This document shows, piece by piece, positions 51,330-58,910 of a stretch of 64,000 nucleotides of DNA (the stretch's first letter is position 1; every line of letters begins with the position of its first letter). The stretch is from NCBI RefSeq assembly GCF_014205335.1, contig NZ_JACHNH010000001.1, positions 1,364,001-1,428,000 of the forward strand. The letters are read 5' to 3'. This DNA is from Amorphoplanes digitatis (lineage in GTDB: Bacteria > Actinomycetota > Actinomycetes > Mycobacteriales > Micromonosporaceae). The notes under the pieces were generated by a model. It was given only the letters and a program-made list of their open reading frames with translations. It was not told the origin of the DNA and searched no databases. A program made the position numbers and the translations under genes.

Positions 51330-51376
51330 CGGCTCAGCAGACTAGCCGAGCGCGGCCCGCGCGTTAACCCCGTCAT

Positions 51377-51934
51377 TCAGATCTTCGTGATCAGGACCTC
51401 GGCGATCGTCGCGGCCTTGGCCAGGTTCTCCGCGTCGTCGTCGCCGCGGCTGTACACGTCGATCGACACCGTGCCGTAGAGCACGTAGAGGTGGCCGGCC
51501 AGCGCGAAGGCGTCCTCGCCGACGCCGTCCACCGGGGTCGCGTCCGCGATTTTGATCTTGAAGTCGTCCGCGGTCGTCCGGCCCAGGAAGACCGCAAGCT
51601 GGCCGCCGGGCTGCTGCCACTGGCAGTAGCGGTTCTCGTCGCCGTCCGGGAGCCCGTCCTCGTCGATCTGGCTGATGTCCCGGCCGGTCAGGCGGGTGAC
51701 CTCGGTGCGGCTGAGCAGCGTGCACGGATCGGGGATGGCGCCGGAGTCCTTCACGGAGTCGCCGAGGCCGCTGTCGGAGCCGGGAGTCGCGGAGGCGGCC
51801 GGCGTTGCGGAGGCGGCCGGCGGCGCCGGGGCGCCGCCGGCGGCGGGGGTCGGCGACTCGCCGAGCATCCCGCATCCGGCCGGAGTGACCAGGGCGGCGG
51901 CGATGGCGAGGGCGGCGAGCGGGCGGCGGAACAT
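51377..51934 (-). CDS. DUF3558-like lipoprotein
   Basis: 185 residues. Lipoprotein signal ending TPAGC (Cys at about 21), then an Ala/Pro/Ser tether. The domain contains DPCTLLSRTEVTRLTG, YCQWQQPGGQLAVFLG and VDGVGEDAFALAGHLYVLYGTVSIDVY. This is the layout of actinobacterial DUF3558 lipoproteins; function unknown. Two Cys (DPC and YCQW) are the conserved pair. Confidence 0.75.
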   Translation of the reverse strand: MFRRPLAALAIAAALVTPAGCGMLGESPTPAAGGAPAPPAASATPAASATPGSDSGLGDSVKDSGAIPDPCTLLSRTEVTRLTGRDISQIDEDGLPDGDENRYCQWQQPGGQLAVFLGRTTADDFKIKIADATPVDGVGEDAFALAGHLYVLYGTVSIDVYSRGDDDAENLAKAATIAEVLITKI

Positions 51935-52041
51935 GGCACTCCCTGAGTAGGCGCTGCGTGCGGCGTCTACCCAGGTTCCCGGTCGGCGAGGAGGCCCGGG
52001 AAGGCCCGGTACCCCTCGCTGACACGTATACGGGAGGAACT

Positions 52042-52956
52042 TCAGCCGTTAGGTGCAAGCGCGGTGAGGATCTCCTCGGCCCGCTCACCCGCGGCGCGCG
52101 GGTCACCGTCCGGCGCGCCGATGAACGGATCCCAGTTGAGGTCGTAGAAGAGCTCGGTGACGCCGGCCTCCGCGTACCGCTGCGCGCCGGCCCGGATCTG
52201 GTCCCAGGTGCCCGACAGCGGCACGTTCTCGTCGCGCAGCCCGGCCTTGACCACGCCGCGCACGACGATGCGTACGGAATCGGGGTCCCGGCCCGACTCC
52301 TCGGCCGCGCGCCGGACGATCTGGGCGCCGCGGGTGATGTCGTCGAGGCTGGCGCGGCTGCTGCTGACCCAGCCGTCGGCGAGCCGCCCGGCCCGGCGCA
52401 GCGCGACGTCCGCGCCGCCGCCCAGCAGGATCGGCGGGCCGCCCGCCTGCACCGGTTTGGGCGCCATCACGCTCGGCGGCACGGTGTAGAACTCGCCGTC
52501 GAACTGGGCCGGTTCGCCCCGGAACAGCGTGCGCAGGACTTCCAGGTACTCCGCGGTGCGGCGCCCGCGGGGGTTCGGGTCGGAGCCGGTCGCGGTGAAC
52601 TCCACCTCGGACCAGCCGGTACCCAGGCCCAGGTCGAAGCGGCCGCCGCAGAGCACGTCGAGCGTGCTCGCCTGCTTGGCGAGGTAGGTCGGCGAGACGT
52701 ACGGCAGGTTGATCACGGCGACGCCGAGCCGGATCTGGGTGGTCCGGGCGGCGGCATAGGTGAGCGCCAGCAGCGGGTCGAGGACGCTGCGGTAGACCGG
52801 CTCGAGGTCCTGGCCCGCGCCGATGAGCAGGCGCTGGAACGACCACAGGCCGTGGTAGCCGAGCTCCTCCGCGCGCATCGCGAAGCCGGTCACCGACAAC
52901 GGGTCCGCCCACACCCCGGACACCGGGCACCCACAGCTGATCAACATGCGGTTCAC
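52042..52956 (-). CDS. LLM-class F420-dependent oxidoreductase
   Basis: About 304 residues from GTG 52956; an ATG at 52947 is equally possible. Luciferase-like fold with FAMRAEELGYHGLWSFQRL, ARTTQIRLGVAVINLPYVSP, CGGRFDLGLGTGWSEVEF and ILLGGGADVALRRAGRLADGW. The C-terminal WDQIRAGAQRYAEAGVTELFYDL is typical of the F420-using subgroup. Second such enzyme in the window, not close to the one at 0.9 kb. Substrate unknown. Confidence 0.85.
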   Translation of the reverse strand: MNRMLISCGCPVSGVWADPLSVTGFAMRAEELGYHGLWSFQRLLIGAGQDLEPVYRSVLDPLLALTYAAARTTQIRLGVAVINLPYVSPTYLAKQASTLDVLCGGRFDLGLGTGWSEVEFTATGSDPNPRGRRTAEYLEVLRTLFRGEPAQFDGEFYTVPPSVMAPKPVQAGGPPILLGGGADVALRRAGRLADGWVSSSRASLDDITRGAQIVRRAAEESGRDPDSVRIVVRGVVKAGLRDENVPLSGTWDQIRAGAQRYAEAGVTELFYDLNWDPFIGAPDGDPRAAGERAEEILTALAPNG

Positions 52957-53025
52957 GGTACTGCCGGGCTCCGGAGGCGGGCCACCGAAGCCCGGCATTT
53001 CGTCGAACGACCGGCCGGTGCGGGA

Positions 53026-53928
53026 CTAGCCCGCCAGCAGCCGGCCGACCTCCGCCGCCCGGTCGCCGAGCGCCGCACGCAGCGCCGCCGCGGCCTCCTG
53101 GTTGGACAGGCCGTTGCCGATCGCGTCCAGCGCCGTCTGCGGGTTCACCTGCGCGCCGACCGGCGCGGCCGAATGGCTCTTGACCAGGGCGTCGACCGCC
53201 GCCTGCACGTTGTCCACCCGCTCGCGGATCTCGTAGCCCAGGGTCGCGGCGACCACCGCGCGGTGCAGCGCGTAGTTCGGCCCGAAGGTTGGGTTGTTCT
53301 TGAATCCGACCGGGTCCGGGTTCGGCACGCCGCCGGGACGGACGTGGCCGCTCGCGTCGACGCCCGGGTCCCAGGCCAGGACCGCAACGGCCAGGGCCTC
53401 GCGCCCCACCGGGCTGCGTGCCCACTCGGTCATCCAGGCGTTGAATTCGGTCTTCGTCACGTCTTCCTCCAGCAGTCCCCAGGGGCTCGTGTCGCTCTCC
53501 TGGGCAGTGGTGTACCGGGCCGAGAAATGCGCGTGTTCGGTGTGCGGGCTGGTACCGGTGTACGGCCGGGCCGTCCAGCCCCACGACCGCGACCAGATGC
53601 GACGGTTGTAGATGATGTTCTGGAGCCGGTCGTCGTTGCCCTCGCGGTGCCGGGCGACGATGATCTCCACACACCGCTCCATGTCCCAGCCGGCCTTGTG
53701 CAGGTGGTCGTCCACGTCGATGGCGTGGACCTCGTTCCTTCTGTCGCCGTCGTCCTGCGGCGTTCTGCCGGTCTCGTCGGGGTTGTGGTCCGAGGAGTTC
53801 GCGGCGTGTGAGGTGTCGCCGACCGATCCGTCGCTCGCCTTGTCGCGGTTCGGAGCCAGCCGGTTGAACTCATTGCGCAGAGTCACCAGGCACGGCACCA
53901 GGGTCCACTTCACCATCGGGCCCCACAT
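53026..53928 (-). CDS. M15-like zinc peptidase domain protein
   Basis: 300 residues without a signal peptide. The N-terminal half resembles D-Ala-D-Ala/endolysin-type M15 peptidases: SDHNPDETG, then EVHAIDVDDHL and the HxH-type GTSPHTEHAHFS. His and Asp of the first pair and His of the last would be zinc ligands. The second half (about 155-300) is helical, with a repeated-looking VDNVQAAVDALVKSH and LSNQEAAAALRAALGD. Similar proteins occur in actinophages, but no phage gene is nearby. Peptidoglycan or other peptide cleavage is plausible. Confidence 0.6.
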   Translation of the reverse strand: MWGPMVKWTLVPCLVTLRNEFNRLAPNRDKASDGSVGDTSHAANSSDHNPDETGRTPQDDGDRRNEVHAIDVDDHLHKAGWDMERCVEIIVARHREGNDDRLQNIIYNRRIWSRSWGWTARPYTGTSPHTEHAHFSARYTTAQESDTSPWGLLEEDVTKTEFNAWMTEWARSPVGREALAVAVLAWDPGVDASGHVRPGGVPNPDPVGFKNNPTFGPNYALHRAVVAATLGYEIRERVDNVQAAVDALVKSHSAAPVGAQVNPQTALDAIGNGLSNQEAAAALRAALGDRAAEVGRLLAG

Positions 53929-54102
53929 CCTGCCTTTTCTCCTGTCCGGTCCCTATCGGACCGGTTGGTCAGATGATTGCCCGATTCCGGAGGGCGTGTG
54001 TATACCCCGACCGAGGGACGACCGCTCCGATTCAGCCCCTGGTCACCGTTTTCTCCGGACACGCCCGGTGACCGTGTCACTCCGTCGTGAAAGGGTCACC
54101 TC

Positions 54103-55050
54103 ATGGCATTGACACTGCTGGAAATGGATGACCGGGACTTCGCGTCCCGGCGCGAGCCGATGGTCACCGGCTACGCGACGGCGATCGCCGTCGCCCGCAA
54201 CCTCTCCCTGCCGGAGGCGGCGGCGGAGTCCGAGCGCGACATCGCCGAGCGGCTGCCGCGCGGCCCGGCGACGCGCGGCCAGCTGCTCCGCAAGGCCGTT
54301 GTGGACGGTGCCGAGGTCGGCTGGATCTGGGTGTCGCTGCCGGGCGCGACCGTGCCCGAGATGGCCTGGATCTGCGACGTCGAGGTCGACGCCGCCCACC
54401 GCGGCCGGGGCTACGGCGGCGCGATCATCGAGGCCGTCGAGGCCGAGCTGGCCGGGCTGGGCGTGGCGCGGCTCGGGCTGAACGTCTTCGGCGACAACGG
54501 CACGGCCCTGCGCCTGTACGACCGGCTCCGCTTCGAGGTGACCGCTCAGCAGTGGTCCCGTTCGATCGCCGACGCGCCGTCCGCGGCCGGCATCGAGCTC
54601 GTGCCGATGATCGACTATGCGGGCCGCATCGAGACCCACTTCGCCGAGTACGCCCAGCGCCTCGTGCGGGATCAGGGCGTCTGGCACGGCGAGGCCGAGG
54701 CCCGCGCGGCCCGGAGGCTGGCCGAGCTGCTACCGCACGGCGACCGGACCGAGGGGTCGATCCTGCGCACGGTGTGCGCGAAGGGCGAGCCGGTCGGCTG
54801 GGTCTGGGCCGCGATGCCGGCGCCGCCCCGGCCCGGCCTGGGCTGGCTGCACCACGTCGGAATCGACGAGGGGTTCCGCGGCCGGGGGCACGGCACGGCG
54901 GTGATCGCCGCGATCGAGGCCGAGCTGGTACGCCGCGGGGTGCACGCACTCGGCCTCAACGTGGACGGCGCCAACGACGGCGCCCGGCGCCTCGTCGAGC
55001 GGCTGGGCTACGGGCTGCTGGCCCAGCAGATGGTCAAGGAGCTGGGGTGA
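54103..55050 (+). CDS. Double GNAT-domain acetyltransferase
   Basis: 315 residues with two GNAT domains that are copies of each other. Domain 1 (about 1-155) has ICDVEVDAAHRGRGYGGAII and LGLNVFGDNGTALRLYDRLRF. Domain 2 (about 165-315) has HHVGIDEGFRGRGHGTAVI and LGLNVDGANDGARRLVERLGY. Both retain the acetyl-CoA loop RGRGxG. An AAAGGG site lies about 8 bases before the ATG. Substrate unknown. Confidence 0.85.
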   Translation: MALTLLEMDDRDFASRREPMVTGYATAIAVARNLSLPEAAAESERDIAERLPRGPATRGQLLRKAVVDGAEVGWIWVSLPGATVPEMAWICDVEVDAAHRGRGYGGAIIEAVEAELAGLGVARLGLNVFGDNGTALRLYDRLRFEVTAQQWSRSIADAPSAAGIELVPMIDYAGRIETHFAEYAQRLVRDQGVWHGEAEARAARRLAELLPHGDRTEGSILRTVCAKGEPVGWVWAAMPAPPRPGLGWLHHVGIDEGFRGRGHGTAVIAAIEAELVRRGVHALGLNVDGANDGARRLVERLGYGLLAQQMVKELG

Positions 55051-55059
55051 TCCGGCCGG

Positions 55060-55494
55060 TCAGCTGCCGTAGACGCGGGACGGGGTGATCAGGACCGCGG
55101 TGCGGCCCTGCTCGGCCATCACCCGGTCGTACTCCGCCCAGTCGTCGTGGGTGCCGCCCGCCGCGGTGAAGACCTCGCGCAGCAGCAGCCGCAGGCGCTC
55201 CGCGTCCAGCCAGGGCCGCGGGTCGCCCGGGCCGGCCAGCTCCGCGCGGCCCTCGACGGCCGCCCATTGCCAGCCCTTGCGGAACGCCGTGGTCACCTGC
55301 GGGCGGGCCCGCAGGTTGGCCATCTTCACCCTCCCGTACGTGACGAAGCCCAGCACCGGCTCCCCGGTCGACGGGTGGGCCAGCACGCCCGTGTTGACGA
55401 GCGACGACTGGATCGTCCCGTCGGCGCGCAGGGTCGACACGATGGCCAGGCCGCTGTCGTCGCGGGCCAGGCCCCAGGCCTCGTCGAGCCTCAC
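55060..55494 (-). CDS. PPOX-class F420-dependent oxidoreductase
   Basis: 144 residues of the split-barrel pyridoxamine-phosphate-oxidase fold: LAIVSTLRADGTIQSSLVN, LGFVTYGRVKMANLRARPQVT and WAAVEGRAELAGPGD. The RVKMANLRARP segment is typical of the F420-binding subgroup. It lies tail to tail with the double GNAT gene and is likely monocistronic. Confidence 0.85.
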   Translation of the reverse strand: MRLDEAWGLARDDSGLAIVSTLRADGTIQSSLVNTGVLAHPSTGEPVLGFVTYGRVKMANLRARPQVTTAFRKGWQWAAVEGRAELAGPGDPRPWLDAERLRLLLREVFTAAGGTHDDWAEYDRVMAEQGRTAVLITPSRVYGS

Positions 55495-55527
55495 CGCTCC
55501 GCCTCAGTTGTCCGCATGCCTCGGAGG

Positions 55528-56280
55528 CTACTGCGCGGGCGGTGACGCCGTCGGCCCGATCGGGTCGGCGACCGGCGCCGCCTCGAACGCGACGTCCGAC
55601 ACGTCGGCCGCCACGTCGATGAAGTCGGTGCCGTACGCCGCCGGCTCGACGATCCGCAGCACCAGGCAGAACGGCCGGTCGGCGCCGTACTTTCGCTCGA
55701 GCTGGCGGTGCCGGCCGGCGAGGTAGCGGGCGGCCGCGAGGTTGGCGCCGGCGGTGAGGCCGGCCAGCAGGAAGACGGGGCAACCGCGGCCCGGTCCCCA
55801 GAACCGCGCCAGCACCACGTAGGTCGTGTCCGGAGTCCGGACGTACTCCTTGCCGCCGACGGTGAAGGCCAGCCGGGGCTCGCCGGGATCGACGACGTTC
55901 GCGAAGGTCACGCCGCGCAGGATCGTGCGCAGGTGCACCGCGCTGCGCGGGTTGGCGGTCAGCGGCCCGCCGACGCAGAACTCGGTCTGCCGGCCGATCT
56001 CCCCGGCCGGTTCGGCCTCGCCGACCCGGTCGGCCCGGGCGCCGCACTCGCGGGCGATCGTCGCGAGCTCGACGAGCGCCGCCACGTCGCGGCGATGGAC
56101 GCTGTTCTCGCGCGGGGACGACGCGTGCCGGGAGACGACGAGCAGGCAGCTCGCGCCCTCGGTGAGGCCGAAGAACCCGCGTTCGCGGGCCAGCCGCCGG
56201 CGGCGCAGCAGAAATCCGGTGAGCCAGACGGCGGTGCCGGCGATGAGGCTGGCGAGAAGATTGATCAGGAGGTCGCCCAC
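55528..56280 (-). CDS. Single-pass membrane protein, unknown function
   Basis: 250 residues. An N-terminal helix (about 4-25, LLINLLASLIAGTAVWLTGFLL) is followed by RRRR and a soluble domain of about 215 residues. That domain opens GFFGLTEGASCLLVVSRH and contains FLLAGLTAGANLAAARYLA. It looks like a nucleotide-binding or Rossmann-like domain on the cytoplasmic side, but no named family was recognised. It lies downstream of the LacI terminator. Confidence 0.6.
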   Translation of the reverse strand: MGDLLINLLASLIAGTAVWLTGFLLRRRRLARERGFFGLTEGASCLLVVSRHASSPRENSVHRRDVAALVELATIARECGARADRVGEAEPAGEIGRQTEFCVGGPLTANPRSAVHLRTILRGVTFANVVDPGEPRLAFTVGGKEYVRTPDTTYVVLARFWGPGRGCPVFLLAGLTAGANLAAARYLAGRHRQLERKYGADRPFCLVLRIVEPAAYGTDFIDVAADVSDVAFEAAPVADPIGPTASPPAQ

Positions 56281-56325
56281 GCAGTCATGATGGCCGATCG
56301 GGTCGACCGGGTGCGGGGCGGCCAG

Positions 56326-56381
56326 GGGGTGTCTCGCGGATCATGACGGCCTGCGGCGGGCCATGATCCGCGAGACACCCC
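56326..56381. terminator. Long 20-bp inverted repeat at the end of the LacI gene
   Basis: A perfect 20-bp stem (56326-56345 with 56362-56381) and a 16-base loop overlap the LacI stop codon. It separates the LacI gene from the next minus-strand gene. No T-tract follows. Termination is likely; the stem is unusually long. Confidence 0.75.
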
Positions 56382-57427
56382 TAGGCGGATTCGCGGATCA
56401 CCAGGGTGGGCTGGAACGTGACCGAGCGCGGCAACCGGTTCGGCGCGGCGATGCGGGCCATCAGCACCTCGGCCATCTCCGCGGCCATCTCCTCGACCGG
56501 CTGTCGGATCGTGGTCAGCAGGGGCCGGCAGTCGAGGGCGGCGCTGCTGTCGTCGAAGCCGACCACCGCGATGTCGTCGGGCACCCGGCGGCCGAGGTCC
56601 TGCACCGCCAGCAGGGCGCCCTCGGCCATGAGGTCGCTGGCGACGAAGAGGCCGTCGACGTCGGGGTGCTCGCCCAGCAGCCGCCGGGCGCTCGCCTCGC
56701 CGCCGTGCCGGGTGAAGTCGCCCTCGACGGCCGGCACGTCCGCGACGCCGCGATTCGCCAGGTACGACCGGAAGCCGTCGAGCCGGTCCTGGCTCGACGG
56801 CATGTCCAGCGGCCCGCTGATCGTGGCGAGCCGGCGGCAGCCGCGGGCGAGCAGGTGCTCGGCCGCGAGCCGGGCGCCGAGGCGCTGGTCGACGTCGACG
56901 AAGCTGACGGCCAGCGGCGAGGCCGGCCGGGCCGAGACGACCGCGGGGATGCCCAGCTCGTGCACCTGGCGGGGCAGCGGGTCCTGCTCGTGGCTGCTGA
57001 TCAGCAGGACGCCGTCGACGTGTCCCTGGCGCAGGTAGCGCAGCACGTGGTGGTGGTCCGTCGAGTCGGTCGGGATGATCACCAGATGGATGTCGTGCGG
57101 GCGCAGCGCGCCGGTCGCGCCCGCGGTGATCCGGCCGAAGTACGGGTCCGTGAAGATCCGGTTCAGGAACGAGGAGTCGAACGGCCGATCGGGCTCGGAG
57201 ATGACGAGCGCGACCGAATTCGACTTGCGGGTGACCAGCGAGCGGGCGGCGACGTTCGGCACGTAGCCGGTCTCGGCGATGGCCCGCTGGACGATCTCGC
57301 GGATCTTGGCGTCGACGCTGGGTGCGCCGTTGATCACCCGGGACACGGTCGCCCGCGAGACCCCGGCCGCCTCAGCGACCTGATCCATCGTCGGGTTCTG
57401 CCCTCCGCGGGCGGGCCGGGTTGTCAT
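56381..57427 (-). CDS. LacI-family transcriptional regulator
   Basis: 348 residues. N-terminal helix-turn-helix and hinge: TMDQVAEAAGVSRATVSRVINGAPSVD, ending YVPNVAARSLVTRKSNSVALV. The periplasmic-binding-like sugar domain (about 70-345) includes VDGVLLISSHEQDPL, LAAEHLLARGCRRLATISGP and VVGFDDSSAALDCRPLLTTIRQP. The ATG at 57427 gives the standard start. An AGCGCT operator lies 33 bases upstream, so it is probably autoregulated. It likely controls the two secreted carbohydrate proteins next door. Confidence 0.92.
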   Translation of the reverse strand: MTTRPARGGQNPTMDQVAEAAGVSRATVSRVINGAPSVDAKIREIVQRAIAETGYVPNVAARSLVTRKSNSVALVISEPDRPFDSSFLNRIFTDPYFGRITAGATGALRPHDIHLVIIPTDSTDHHHVLRYLRQGHVDGVLLISSHEQDPLPRQVHELGIPAVVSARPASPLAVSFVDVDQRLGARLAAEHLLARGCRRLATISGPLDMPSSQDRLDGFRSYLANRGVADVPAVEGDFTRHGGEASARRLLGEHPDVDGLFVASDLMAEGALLAVQDLGRRVPDDIAVVGFDDSSAALDCRPLLTTIRQPVEEMAAEMAEVLMARIAAPNRLPRSVTFQPTLVIRESA

Positions 57428-57459
57428 GGCGTCTGTTATAGCACCAGAATATTTCGGTC

Positions 57460-57473
57460 TGAGAGCGCTTTCT
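57460..57473. promoter_or_regulatory. LacI-type AGCGCT operator upstream of its own gene
   Basis: TGAGAGCGCTTTCT is centred on AGCGCT, the core recognised by many actinobacterial LacI repressors (such as CebR). Like copies occur upstream of the GH16 gene. Confidence 0.6.
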
Positions 57474-57498
57474 TGTACCGATTTAGCCCTCCTCCGCG

Positions 57499-57530
57499 GG
57501 CCGCCGGGGCCAGGTTGCGCCCCGGCGGCC
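57499..57530. terminator. Terminator after the DUF1996 gene
   Basis: A 12-bp stem (GGCCGCCGGGGC at 57499-57510 with GCCCCGGCGGCC at 57519-57530) and an 8-base loop lie 12 bases past the stop of the minus-strand gene. Confidence 0.75.
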
Positions 57531-57542
57531 GCGGCGGTCATC

Positions 57543-58814
57543 TCAGGGCCGCCCGTTGGTGCCGCACTTGACGATGATCCGGATGCAGTCGTTGACCCGA
57601 CGGGCCATCTCGTCCTCCGGCCAGGCGTTGAAGAAGTCGCCGTGCATCGTATAGCCGGGCCCGGACGCCAGCCGGAAGCCGGCCGGGTTGCCGCTGACCG
57701 GGTACCGCATGACCTGGCGCAGCTTCGGCACGACCACCGGGTGGCTGGTCGGGCACGCGTTGTTGACCGGGTACGCCATGTGGCTCTTGTGATCGGCGGA
57801 GTCCAGGTGCACCCCGTCCCAGCAGTGCGGGAAGTCGAGGTACGACTCCAGCATCGTGCCGGCCGGGCAGGTCACGAAGTCGTGCGACGAGCCGACCTCA
57901 CCGGCGTGCAGGCAGGACCAGCGCGAGATGGTGTTGTCGTTCGGCCCGGTCGCCTTGGCGTTGCCCGCCACGATCCGCAGGCCGAGCGGCAGCGGCTGGG
58001 TCTGCGCGATGAGCGCGTCGCTGACGCCCTCGCCCAGGTAGTAGAAGATGCCCGTGGTCGGCTCGACCGGGACGTTGTTGTTGTAGAAGGTCGGGATCCA
58101 GTACGAGGACTTGTCGATCGACGGGTTGCAGTTGCTGTTCGCGTTGAGCAGGTCGTTGACGGTCGAGTAGGCGTTTGTCACCGTGCTGCCGAAGAAGCTG
58201 TGCATGTGCGAGGCGCCCGGCATGCTCGGGAACACGATCGGGTCGTCCGGCAGCCGGTGGCTGTACGGGCAGTCGGCGAGGAACTCGGCCACCCGCACGG
58301 CGCCCGGCGGGATGGTCGGCGGTGCGGTCGGGCCGCCGCCGGTGCCGTACACCTCGAATTCGGTGAGCGAGACGCCCCACTGGGTGGCGCGGGCCGTCGA
58401 GAGCATGCGCACGTAGCGCCCGGAGCCGGCGACGGCGACGCTCTGCCGCCCGCCGGTGCCGGCGACGTTGGCCTTGATCGTGGTCCAGGTGCTGCCGTTG
58501 GGGGAGACCTGCACGCTGAACGTCCTCGAGTACGCGGTCTCCCAGGCCAGCACCACGGAGGAGACCGTCGCGGTGCCACCGAGGTCGACCTGCAGCCACT
58601 GCGGGTCGCTGAACGCGCTGGACCAGCGGGTGCCCGGGTTGCCGTCGACGGCGTTCGAGGCGGGGAAGGCGGCGGACTCGGTCGACGACGCGGTGGCCGG
58701 GCGGCCCTGTGAGAGCAGGGGGTCCGCGGCGCTGGCGCTGGACTGCGCGGCGACGACGTAGGTCGTCAGGACGGCCACGACCGCGGCCGCGATGGACAGG
58801 GATCTCTTCTTCAT
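57543..58814 (-). CDS. Secreted DUF1996 protein with N-terminal CBM32 (F5/8C) domain
   Basis: 423 residues. A Sec signal (about 1-30) precedes a discoidin/CBM32 domain (about 31-160) with the usual DGNPGTRWSSAFSDPQWLQVDLG loop and FEVYGTGGG exit. The DUF1996 domain (about 178-420) has DPIVFPSMPGASHMHSFFG, FPHCWDGVHLDSADHKSHMAYP and GDFFNAWPEDEM. GGAGG lies 8 bases before the ATG at 58814. DUF1996 is common in fungi and often linked to carbohydrate modules; its activity is unknown. It is 96 bp downstream of the GH16 gene, with a terminator between. Confidence 0.88.
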   Translation of the reverse strand: MKKRSLSIAAAVVAVLTTYVVAAQSSASAADPLLSQGRPATASSTESAAFPASNAVDGNPGTRWSSAFSDPQWLQVDLGGTATVSSVVLAWETAYSRTFSVQVSPNGSTWTTIKANVAGTGGRQSVAVAGSGRYVRMLSTARATQWGVSLTEFEVYGTGGGPTAPPTIPPGAVRVAEFLADCPYSHRLPDDPIVFPSMPGASHMHSFFGSTVTNAYSTVNDLLNANSNCNPSIDKSSYWIPTFYNNNVPVEPTTGIFYYLGEGVSDALIAQTQPLPLGLRIVAGNAKATGPNDNTISRWSCLHAGEVGSSHDFVTCPAGTMLESYLDFPHCWDGVHLDSADHKSHMAYPVNNACPTSHPVVVPKLRQVMRYPVSGNPAGFRLASGPGYTMHGDFFNAWPEDEMARRVNDCIRIIVKCGTNGRP

Positions 58815-58858
58815 CGGGGATTCCTCCAAAAGTGGCGGTGGAACTTCTGGGAGGTGGT

Positions 58859-58893
58859 GCGCCGGGGCGGGGATGGGGGCCCCGCCCCGGCGC
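58859..58893. terminator. Terminator after the GH16 gene
   Basis: A 14-bp perfect stem (58859-58872 with 58880-58893) with a 7-base loop lies 17 bases past the GH16 stop, between two same-strand genes. Confidence 0.8.
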
Positions 58894-58910
58894 TGGATGC
58901 GGCCGTCAGG

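Noticed and set aside
53026..53928. Prophage remnant
   Set aside because: Only a single M15-like gene, with ordinary chromosomal genes on both sides.
53944..53961. CGGTCC/GGACCG inverted repeat upstream of the M15-like gene
   Set aside because: Short and GC-rich; no regulator adjacent, so I cannot distinguish an operator from chance.
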